The translations under genes were made by a program, and so were the position numbers. Shown here one piece after another: positions 8,801-20,800 of a stretch of 64,000 nt of DNA; positions within the stretch are counted from its first letter, which is position 1, and every line of letters begins with the position of its first letter. The notes under the pieces were generated by a model, which was not told where the DNA came from, made no database searches, and worked only from the letters and a program-made list of their open reading frames with translations. The stretch lies in assembly GCF_902497775.2 (NCBI RefSeq), contig NZ_OZ024668.1, positions 1,139,826 through 1,203,825 on the forward strand. Reading direction: 5' to 3'. This DNA is from Pseudomonas fluorescens. Its GTDB lineage: Bacteria; Pseudomonadota; Gammaproteobacteria; Pseudomonadales; Pseudomonadaceae.

Positions 8801-11800
8801 CGGCGCGGTCAACAATCGCAACGGCACTGTGCACAGTGGCCAAGCGCTGGAGCTTACTGGCGCCAGCCTGGATAACACCCTGGGCAAGTTGACCAGCGGC
8901 GGCGCACTGACTGCCACTATCGCCGGCAACCTGCTCAACCAGACAGGTCTGTTCGCTGCAGGGCAAGGCCTGCAGCTCAGCAGCGCCGACCTGAACAATC
9001 AGGCCGGTCAACTGAGCGCTGGCGGCACGCTGCAACTGCGTGCCGGTTTGCTGGACAACCGCAACAGCGGGCGCGTCGACGGCACGGGCCTGACGGTCAG
9101 TATCAACGGGCTCGATCAGCGTAATGATGGTCATCTGAGCAGTCAGGCCGACCTGAACCTGGACCTCAATCACGGCTACCTGAACAACCAGGACGGCCTG
9201 ATCAATGCGCCTGGGCAATTGCTGTTGAGCAACCTCGTCACGGTTGACAATCAGGGCGGGGAAATCTCCAGCGTGCGCGGGTTTGGACTGACCGCGCAGC
9301 AGCTGGACAACCGCAGCGGCAAGGTACTGAGTGAACAGACGCTGACCCTGCGCATTGCCAAGGCACTGGAAAACGCCAAAGGGCTGGTATCGGCCAGGGG
9401 ACTGGATCTCGAACTCGGCAGCCTGGCCAACAACGAAGGCAGCCTGAACGCTGGGCAGAGCTTGACCCTCAAGGTTGCAAGGGGGCTGGATAACCGCGAA
9501 GGCGAGATTCTGGCCAATGACACCTCGTTGGTTGTCGGTTCACTGGACAACAGCCAAGGTGTAGTTCAGGGGGATCATGGGCTGACGCTCAGCGCCGACG
9601 GCGCCATCAGCAACGCTGGCGGTACACTTTCGGCTGGCAACACGCTCACGCTCAGCGCGGCCAGCGTCAATAACACCGACGGCAAACTCACCAGCGATGG
9701 CGCGCTGACGGCCCGCATTGCCGGGCATCTGCTCAATCAGGCCGGCCTGATCGCCGCAGCCGACGACCTGCAACTGGGCACCGGCAGCCTCGATAACCTG
9801 TCCCAGGGGCGGCTTACCAGCAAGGCGAACCTGCTGCTCGACGGCACCCGCATTGATAACCGCACAGGCCGCATCGCTGCGGTCGGCGTGCTGAAGATCA
9901 ACGCCGGTGCCCTGGATAACAGGCAGGGCGGCCTGCTCAATTCGGGCAAGGCCATGCACCTTGCCGTCGATACCCTGGACAACCGTGCCGGGGAAATCTC
10001 CAGTGTTACGCAACTGGACCTCACGGGCCGTCAACTCGACAACAGTGGCGGCCGCCTGCTGGCCAACGCCGACCTGCAGCTGACCCTCGATCGGCTGAAC
10101 AACCAGATCAAAGGCATCATCAGTGGCCAGCAGTCGGTCACGTTGAATGCCGCGCACCTGGACAATAGTGATCAGGGCAGCGTGTTCGCCAAGCGAAACC
10201 TGAACATGACCCTGCGCGAGGCAACCGCGCGCGACGCCACGCTTGATGGGCAGTTGAACAATCAACAGGGGACACTTCGCAGTGATGGCGCGCTGACCCT
10301 GCACACCGTCAGCCTGAACAACAACCGTGGCCGGGCGTCCAGCGCTCAGGTGCTGGTGTTGTCGGCACAAGGTGTAGTCACTAACCAGGGCGGCGAGCTG
10401 CTCAGCGCCGATACCCTGAACCTTACAAGCGCCAGCCTTGATAACCGTCAGGGGCACATTGTCGCCGACGGCGCGGTGCGCGTGGCTACAGGCGCCTTGA
10501 ACAATCAGCAGAGTGGACGCCTGACCAGTGCCGACGACCTGACTCTGATGGCGGGTGAAGTGGATAACCGCGAACACGGTCGTATTGCCAGCGGCAAAAC
10601 ACTCGATGCCAGCATTGCCGGCCTGGATCAACGGGGCGGTGGCGAGTTCTACAGCAACAGTGCCCTGACCCTGAATATGAATCGCGGGTACCTGAACAAC
10701 ACCACTGGCTTGATCAACGCGCCGGGCCCACTGGTATTGCAGAACCTGGCCGGGGTGGTCAACCAGGGGGGCGAAATTTCCAGTAAACAGGCTTTTGCTG
10801 TCGCCGCGCAGAGCTTCGATAACAGCACGGGCAAGCTGCTCAGTGACCAGGCTCTGACGCTGAAGGTCGACCAAGCCTTGAAAAACGTCAAAGGACGGAT
10901 CGCGGCGGCCGGGCTTCAGGCGCAAGGCGGGAGCCTGGATAACACCACGGGCGTCTTCACCAGTTCGACCGACCTGGCGCTGAGCCTGAGCGGTGATCTG
11001 CTCAACCAGCAAGGCGAGGTTTCCGCAGCCGGCTTCAGTGTGGTCAACGCTGCGACCCTGAACAACCATCAGGGCGAGGTCACGAGTGACGGTAGCCTCG
11101 AACTGAGGATCAAGGGCGCACTGACAAACCATGACGGGAAGCTTGGGGCCGGTCAGCAACTGCGGGTTATGGCGTTGAGCCTGGACAACAGCCTGGGCGG
11201 AAGCCTGGCCACCGACGGCAGTTTGACGGTGAAGGTCGATGGTTTGCTGGATAACCAGGCCAAGGGCAGTTTGTTGGCCAAGGGGGTCATGGACGTGCAA
11301 GCGGGGAGCCTGGACAACCGCGGTGGCAGCTTTGTCGGGCAAAACCTGTTGACCGTGCGCAGCAATGCACTGGATAACCGTGGCGGCAAAGTACGCGCCA
11401 GTCGCGATCTGCTGTTGCAGGTTGGCCAGTTGGATAACCGTCACGGCGAACTGAAAAGCAAGCAGGCGCTGACCTTCAGCGGGCAGCAGTTGAATAACCA
11501 GGACGGTCTGCTCCGTGCCACAGGGCCCCTGCGCCTGAACGCCGATACCGTGACTAACAGCCGCGGCCGTATTTCCAGCCAAAGTGATCTTGAGGCAACC
11601 GTGGGCGCGCTGAATCAGCAGGGCGGCGAGCTCGTGGCTGAAGGCGACCTGACGCTGGTTGCGACCACGCTCGACAACCGCGATGGCGGCTTGGTGGCTG
11701 CTACAAAAGCGCTGAAACTCAAAGCCGGCACTGTCGACAACCGCGCCGGTGAAATCTCCAGCCAGGGCGACACCGATTTCAGCGGCCAGCGCCTGGACAA

Positions 11801-14800
11801 CAGCGCAGGCAAGCTCATGGTCGCAAGCGCGCTGGAGCTTGCCGTGGCTCAGGTTATCAACAACGCCAAGGGACTGGTGTTTGCCCAGAACGCACGGGTT
11901 ACCGGTGCACGTCTGGATAACAACCAGGGTACTTTTGCCGGCAAGCACTCGCTGATGATTCAGCTGTCGGCAACCCCAGAGCTCGACGGTCGTCTGACCA
12001 ACTCCGGCGGCAAGATCAACAGCGAAGGCCGGTTGCAGTTGCAGGGGCAGGTTATCGACAACAGCAATGGCAACCTGTCCAGTGCAGGAACACTGGACAT
12101 CGCCAGTGTTGCCGATCTGCTTAACCGGAGTGGCACTGTCGAGACGGCGGGTAGTCTCATTCTGACCAGCGCAATGCTCGACAACAGTCTGCAAGGGCTG
12201 ATCAAGAGTGATGGTGCGGCGAAGCTGACCACAGGTCTGTTCAGCAACACCCCTGGCGGACGCCTGATCAGTGCCGATAGCCTCGAATTGACTGCCGCGC
12301 AGGTCAACAATGGCGGGCGTATTGCCAGTGCCGGCGCCTTGCGCGCCAATGTAAAGGGGTTGACTCAACAGGGCGGTGAGCTGATTAGCAAAACTGCCCT
12401 GGACCTGGACCTGAATAATGGCCAACTGAACAACCAAGGCGTGATCAACGCGCCATCGTTGCTGTTGAAGAACCTCAATGGCGTCAATAACCAGAACGGC
12501 GAGATATCCAGTACTCAAGCGTTCACCCTGACCGCCAGCAACCTGGATAACAGCAACGGCAAACTCATCAGCAACCAGGCGCTGACCCTGCGCGTCAATC
12601 ACGCCTTGGCCAACGTCAAAGGATTGATTTCTGCGGCTGCGCTGCAAGTGCGTAGCGCCAGTCTGGACAACCAGGGCGGCCTGCTCAGCAGTCGCGGTGA
12701 CCTGGGCCTGGCCATTGACGGTACGTTGAAGAACCAGGTCGGCACGGTGATTGCCGATGGCAGTAGCCGATTCAGTGCGGCCAGTCTGGAAAACAGCGAC
12801 GGGCAGATTTCCAGCAAAGGTGACCTCAAGGCGAGCGTGACAACGGTCAGCAACCAGAACGGTCTGTTGATTGCCGAGGGTGCGCTGGTGCTTGACGGTA
12901 CGACGCTGGACAACCGCAACAACGGTCTGGTCGGTGCGATCGGAGACGTGCAGCTCAAGGTCGTAGATGTCGACAACCGTGGCGGTGAGATATTCAGCAC
13001 GAGCGGTGTCAGTCTCCAGGGGCTGCAACTGAACAACAGTGACGGTGGTCGGGTTGTTGGCGTAAAAGCGTTGAGCCTTACTGTCGACAAGCTCCTCAAT
13101 CACAGCAACGGGTTGCTCAGTACATTGGCTGGCATGAGCCTGACAGGTGTCAGCCTGGATAACAGTGGCGGTCGCCTGCTCAGCCAGCAGGGGCTTGACC
13201 TCGTACTCAGTGGCGAGGCGCTGAACCGCCAGGGCCTGATCAGCAGCGAAGGCCAGTTGCGCCTGCAAGCGGCCAACCTCGATAACCGCCAGGGCAGTCT
13301 GTCCAGCGCGGGTGCCTTGAGTGTGACTACGCTGCAGGCCGTGGATAACCAGGGCGGTGAACTGGTCACCGACAGCACTCTGGATGTTCACAGCGCCAGC
13401 CTCGACAACAGCCAAAAGGGCACTCTGAGCAGCAAGGCAGCCCTGAACATCACTACAGGGGCCATGGATAACAGCCACGGCGGCGTGGTCAGCAGCACCG
13501 AGACCCTCGATATCACCGCTGGGCCATTGACCAACCAGGATGGCGGTCAGCTCGCCAGCAGCAAGGCACTGACCGCCAGGGTCAGCAGCCTGGATCAACA
13601 AGGTGGCAAGCTTTTCAGCAGTACAGCGGTGACGCTGGACCTCAGCCAGGGTCAGCTGAACAACCAGGGCGGTTTGATCAACGGTCCGTTGCTGGTACTG
13701 AAAAACCTCAAGGGGGTGAACAACCAGGGCGGCGAAATCTCCAGTGCCCAAGCCTTCACCCTGGCCGCCGACAACCTGCAAAACAATGACGGCAAACTGC
13801 TGAGCAACCAAGCCCTGACCTTGCGCGTCAACCAGGCCCTGAACAACGTCAAGGGCCTGATTGCCGCGCAATCCATCGATGGTCATGCTGCCATGCTGGA
13901 TAACAGCGGCGGCATGCTGACCAGCCGCAGCGATCTGCTGCTGAACATCAATGGCCTGTTGCGCAACCAGAATGATGGTCTGATCAACGCCACCGATACG
14001 CTGACGCTCAACAGCACCGCGATGGACAACCGCAAAGGTGCGTTGCTGGGCAAAGCCATTGCTATCGACTTCGGGGCGGCCACCGGCGACCTGGACAATC
14101 GTGGCGGCCTGATCACCACCGCCGGCGCCCTGACCCTCCAGCACTTGCGTGACCTGAACAACCAAGGGGGCGAACTCTCCAGCGCCCAGCGCCTGGAACT
14201 GACCGGGCGGACCCTGGACAACAGCAACGGCAAGCTGATCAGCAACAACTTGCTGAGCCTCAAAGGTTTGGATTTGCTCAATCAGGGCGGCCTGATGTCC
14301 GGTTGGCAAGGCCTGAACATCTCGGCTGGCAGCCTGGACAACCGCAATGGTGGCACTGTCTCCAGCCGTTTCGGCAACCTTGACGCCCATCTCACCAACA
14401 GCCTGCTCAACAGTACTGGCGGTGCGCTGGTCAGTCAGAAGGCCTTGAGCGTCAATGCTGCCAGCCTCGACAATAGCGCCAAAGGCATCCTCTCCAGTGG
14501 TACCAGCCAACGTTTGATCGTTTCCGGCCAGCTGGATAATGGCCAAGGCGGTTTGATCGACAGCGGCACAACGCTTGAGATTCAAGGGCAGGCCCTTGGC
14601 AATGCCGGTGGTTCGATCCAGGCCCAACAGGCTATCGATATCAATGGCACTGACCTGGATAACAGTTCCGGCACCCTGGCCAGTAATGGCACCGTGACCC
14701 TCGACCTGCTCGGCAAACTGATCAATACCAACGGCAAGCTGGCCAGTGGTAGTGCGCTGATGATCAAGCGTTCCGCCCAGATCGATAACCAGGGCGGCCA

Positions 14801-17800
14801 ACTGGCCAGCCAGGGTCTGCTGAGTCTGTTCACGGGCAACCTCGACAACCGCAATCGCGGTACTGTCGCTGCCAGCGGCCAACTGTCCCTCAATGCCAGC
14901 GGCGCTGTACTCAACAGCGGCGATGGCTTGATCTACAGCCAGAATGCCGGCGTGTCGCTCAAGGCCGGGCGCCTCGGCAACGCCGCAGGTACCGTGCAGA
15001 GCCAGGCAGACCTGGACATCGAGGTCGCGGCAGATCTAGACAACCAAGGTGGCAAAATCCTTGCCCAGACCGGTGATGCCACGCTCAAGGCCGGCAGCAT
15101 CGACAACCGTGCTGGCACCCTGGCCAGCCTCAATGGCGCCCTGCAGGCGCGTACCCTGGGCGTATTGCGCAACGGCTTCGACCTGGACAACCGTCAAGGC
15201 GGCATTCTCCAGGCCCAGCGCTTGCAGTTGATCAGTACCAGCGTCGGCAACAATGGCGGGCGAATCGCTGCACAAACCGGCGATGTGAACGTTACTGCCG
15301 CTACCTTCGACAACCGCAATGGCGGCCTTTACAGCCAGGGTGCAGTGAAGGTGAGTGGTCATGACTTCATCAACGGCGGCGACGCTCGTGGTCAGATCGC
15401 CGGCAACCTGGTCGAGTTCAACCTCAGCGGTGCGCTGAACAACCAGCAAGGCATTATCGAAAGCGACAGCACCTTGAGCGTGCGCGCGGCCAGCCTGGCC
15501 AACCAACAGGGGCAACTGCGCGCTCTGGGGCGCAGCGGCAAGACCGAGTTCGAGATTGGCGGCTTGCTGGATAACCGTGGCGGTGTGCTTGAAACAGCCA
15601 ACAGCGACCTGACCCTCAACGCCAGCGACTTCCAGAACAGCGGCGGCAGTGTGTTGCATGCTGGCCGCGGCACCTTCGATATCAGTACCGCCAACCTGAC
15701 CCGAGCCGGCGGTAACCTGGTCACCCGTGGCGGGCTTACCCTGAGCGCGGACCACTGGACCAACAGCAGCGTGATCCAGGCCGGACGGCTGACGGTCAAC
15801 GTCAACACCCTCAACCAGGTGGCGGGCGGCCAACTGCTGGCCTCCGACAGCCTGGTGGGCAACGGCGGTAACTGGAACAACGACGGCCTGATCGCCAGTG
15901 ACGGCAGCCTCAAGCTGAACCTGGGTGGCAGCTATAGCGGTAGCGGTCGTGCCAGCAGTGTCGGCAGCTTCGAGCTGAGCGCAGCGCAGCTGAATCTGGC
16001 GGCTGCCGGTAGCTTGGCCGGGGGCGGCGATACATCGATCGATGTCGCCGGGCTGCTTGCCAACCAGGGCCGCCTGACCTCCGCTGCCGATCTGCGCATT
16101 GGCGCCGGTAGCGTACAGAACACCGGCACCCTGGGCGCCACGCAGAATCTTGACCTGACCGCGCAAAGCCTGTTCAACGGCCGCGACGCAGCGGACTCGA
16201 ACATTCGCGGCTTCATGTTCAGTGGTGAGGACTCGACCTTCAATCTGAACAACCTCACCAACGACTACGGTGAGGTCTATAGCCTCGGCAATCTGACGGT
16301 GGCAGGTTTTACCAAGGCAACCTTCGCGCAGAGCGTCAGAAACGTTTCCGGCAGCATGCAGAGCAGGGTCGATCTCAGGCTTTCGGCAAATGAGGTGGTC
16401 AACGAGCGGGAGAAGTTCAAGCTCAACCAGAGGTTGACGTCCGTAGCGGTCGATCTCAGTTGCTCGCAGCACTGCGGCGGCGGTTGGAGTGACAAAAGAC
16501 CGGTCATCACCATGAGTCGCACCGTCGAGAGTGTGATCGAGGCGAACTCGCCATCTGCCACGCTCGGGGCTGGCGGCAACCTGGAGATTGCCAGCCAGAA
16601 CTTCACCAACCGCTATAGCGTGGTGTCCGCTGCCAATGACCTGACGATTCGTGGCGAGAACATCGTGAACCTGGGCGCCACTGGCGGCTCCGGCACCGAG
16701 AGTCGGCGCTACGATGGCACCAGTAAAATTTACCGCAATCAATACAACCAACTGTCCCAGGCCGTACAGGACTTCAACCGGTCGAGCCCCGCGGGGGCGC
16801 CGGTGGATGAGGCGGCTTTCGCGACACTGATGAGCAAGCTGAGCCCGTCGCTGTTCCCCGGTATCAACCAGCCGTTGGTGGTCCAGGGCAATGGCGAGTC
16901 AATGGCGCCGGCCGTTATCCAGGCGGGTGGCAACGCGCAACTCACGGCCAGTAACGACATCAGCAACATCAGTGTGCTCAAGACCGCATTGGCGGTGAAT
17001 GATCGCTCACTGGATACCCAGGTTGGCGCCAACAAGGCGCCGGTTATCCTGCTCAATGCACAGCTGCCACCCAATCTGGCCCAGCAGCAGATCAACCCGC
17101 TGAGCCTGCCGGGTTTCAGCCTGCCCGTGGGCCAGAACGGCCTGTTCCGTCTGAGCGGTGAAACCAGCAGCACCAGCGCCAGCTCTGCACCGCAGAGTTG
17201 GACCATGGGCGCTGCTGCCATCAGCAGTACCCAGCGGCAACAAACCCTTCCTGAAACCCACAGCCGCGCTATCGAAACGGCGAACGCTGCGCAGGTGTCC
17301 GCCAGCACCCATCAGGTCTCAGTGGCAGCCCGGGAGGCCAGCGGCATCGACGCCAGTAGTCGAGTAATCAATACCGCAGATGTGGTTGAAGCCGACACGG
17401 GCGTTTGGCAATCCGGTCGTACCGTCACTGGCGAAATCACTCAAGGCAACAAGGTCAATGGTCTGGACCTGAGCAACGGCTCGTCGCAGTCGGCGGACAA
17501 GGCTGTCCAGCTTGATCTCGACTTGCCTGGCTTGGCGCCCGCCGAACGTGATGCCCTTGTGTCGGTGAATGCGCCACAGCCCTCGGTGGTTTCTCCGTTC
17601 GCCCCCGTGCCGCGTGATGGACAAACGTCAATCAATCTTCCTGGAGCGATTCCAGTCGAGGTTGATGTACCGAACATGGGTGAGCGGCTTGGGCCTGTCG
17701 TCGCTAATCCGCTGGCTGTCGCCAAGCAGATAACCTCAGCGGCCGATCAGGTGGTCAACCGCGTGCAAGGCCTGCCGGACAACACTGCCCGGTCTCAGCC

Positions 17801-20800
17801 GCACAAGTACCTGATCGAAACCAACCCGGCCCTCACCGACCTCAAGCAGTTCATGAGCTCGGACTACCTGCTGGCCAACCTCGGTTACAACCCCGACGAC
17901 AGTTGGAAACGCCTGGGCGATGGCTACTACGAGCAGCGGCTGATCCAGCAAGCGGTAGTAGCGCGTACCGGTGAGCGCCTGCTGGCAGGACAAACCAGTG
18001 ACGAGCAGCTGTTCAAGTACCTGATGGACAACGCCATCCAGAGCAAGCAAAAGCTTGATCTGGCCATTGGCGTCAGCCTGACCGCCGAACAGGTCGCGGC
18101 CTTGACCCACGACATCGTCTGGATGGAGCGCGCCGAGGTCAAGGGCGAACAGGTGTTGGTGCCAGTGCTGTACCTGGCCCACTCGAACAATCGGCTGGCG
18201 CCCAACGGTGCCTTGATCGCCGGTAACAATCTCAACCTGATCGCCGGGCACAACCTGGACAACGTCGGCACGTTGCGCGCCAGCAATAACCTGTCGGCCC
18301 AGGCCGGCAACAACCTGGTCAACAGCGGGCTGGTGGAAGCCGGCAACCGTCTCGATCTGTTGGCGGGCAATAACCTGGTGAATAAGGCCGGTGGGATTAT
18401 CGCCGGTCGCGACGTCAGCCTCAGTGCCATCGATGGGGATGTCATCAACGAGCGCAGCGTCAGTAGTTTCCAGACTGCTAGTGGTGGCTATAGCGAGCGC
18501 CGCGACTTCCTCGACAGCGCCGCCCGCATCGAGGCCGCCAATAACCTGAGCCTGCAGAGTGGGCGCGATGTCAGCAACCTCGGAGGGGTCATCAAGAGCG
18601 GCGCCGACACCAGCATCAAGGCCGGGCGCGACATTAATCTGGCCTCGGTGGAACAGGTGTCGGGCACCAGCCGTGGCACACACTTCAAGGACCAGCGCAT
18701 CACTCAACATGGCTCAAGCCTTGAAGCCGGCCGCGACCTGAGCCTCAGTGGCGGTCGCGATATCAGCGCCATTGCCAGTCAGATCGACGCCAAGCGCGAT
18801 ATCGCCATGGCCGCCACCGGCGACCTGAGCCTGAGCTCGGCAGCGAATGAGCAGCACTTCTACAGCAAAAGCAAAAAAGTCACCGCGCAAGAGGACCGCA
18901 TCAACCAGGTTTCGACCACGCTCAATGCCGGAGGCAATATTGCCCTGAGTGCCGGCAACGATATGGACATCATCGCCAGCCGGGTCAAGGGCGGGGCTGA
19001 TGTCGATCTTGATGCCGGGCGTGATCTGAACATCGCGTCGGCCAAGGATGAGAGCGCTTCTTTCTACTTGAAAAAGAGCAAAGGCTCCTTAGGTCGCAGC
19101 AGTAGCAAGCAGCAGGAAAGCTACCACAGCACCAACGTCGCCTCGGTGATCGAAGCGGGGCATGACCTGACCGTCAATGCCAGCAAGACTGCCAGCGGAG
19201 GCATCGCTCTGGACGGTGGTCGAGACGTCAGCGTCATCGGTAGCCAGCTCAAGGCTGGCAATGACCTGCTGGTCGGCGCCACGGGTGACATCGCGGTGCT
19301 TTCGGGGATCGAAGAGCACGGCGAGTACAGCAAGAAAACCAAGTCAGGCTTCCTCGGCCTGTCCAAGAGCGGCAAGAGCCAGCTGCAAACCAGTGCCACC
19401 CAGGTCGCCAGCGTGCTTGAAGCCAGCCACGACGTGGTCGTTGCCGCTGGCAGCGATGTGCGCGTACGCGCCAGTGAAACCAAGGCCGGCAACGATGTCG
19501 AGCTGCGTGCCGGGCTGATCGATGCCGGCGGCGACATCAACCTGGTCTCGGCCAACGATACGGCCTACAGCCGGAGCGAGGAGTACCGGAAGAAAACTGG
19601 CCTGTCGACTTCCGGCGGCTTTGTCTCGGTGGCTTCGGCCAAGGAATCGGGGCGTCAGGCGCAAAGCAGCACCAGCGTCGGCAGCCAGGTGACGGCCGAG
19701 CGTGATGCGATGCTGCAGGCCGAGCGTGACATCAACGTGGAAGGTAGCGGCATCAGTGCCGGGCGCAATGTCAGTTTGAATGCCGGGCGTGACGTCAACG
19801 TGGTTGCGGCGCAGAGCGAGCAGAGCGAAACCAACTGGTCCAAGGAAAAGCGCGCTGGCTTCGGGGTTTCCAGTGACGACAACGGCGTGAGCATGTTCGT
19901 CGGCGCCGAGCGGCTCAAGACCAAGGATCGCCTTGAGCAGCAGCTCGCTTCCGCCAGCCAGATCAAGGCTGGCAACGACCTGGACATCAACGCCAAGCGC
20001 GATATCAACCAGAGCGGCTCCGACCTGCTGGCTGACAACGACATCAACTTCAATGCCGGGCGCGATATCAACGTCGATGCAGCCCGCGAAACCCGCACCC
20101 TCGAGCAGATGCGCGAGCACTCTACCCATGGTGCCACCGCCACTCTCAACCACAACTTCGGCAAAACCAAGGACGCCATAAATGGCGCGGGTAAGGGTGA
20201 GAACGGCGTCAGCAAAGGGTCGAGCACCTTGCGCGCGGTCGATTCGATCGGAGAGTTTCTGTCCGGGCCGACGGGCGACGGCAAGATGGGCGACAGCATC
20301 CAGCGCAGCCACCAGGAGCAGGTCGAAGAGTCGAATCGCGCTTCGACGCTCAATGCCGGCAATGACCTCAACTTCAAGGCTGGCAATGATGTCACGGTCA
20401 AGGGCGGGCAACTGCAGGCCGGTCGCGACATTGTCGTCCAGGGCCGCGATATCAACCTGGATGTGGCCAAGGGCAGCGTCAGCCAGGAAAGCAGCCAGCG
20501 CGTGATCTGGGCGGGGCTGCACGGCGGTACCAGCGGCGGCTTCAAGGCCGGCGTCGGTGGCAGCTATGGTGAAGCCCTCGAGGATGGCACCCAGGGCACG
20601 TCGACGCCGACCCAACTGCAGGCAGGGCGCGACGTCAAGCTCGATGCCGGTAATGACCTGAACATGACCGCTACCCAGGTCCAGGCCGGTCGCGACATCG
20701 ACCTTGCTGCCGCTAACGACCTGAACATTCGTTCGGCGCAGAACGACAGCAGCAGCGACAGCAATCGCCATAACGGTGGAGGCGAAGTCGGTCTCACCGT

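Noticed and set aside
9540..14882. 1,780-residue open frame antisense to cdiA
   Set aside because: It mirrors the repeat structure of cdiA, has no ribosome-binding site or recognisable domain, and its composition follows from reading LDN-type repeats backwards.
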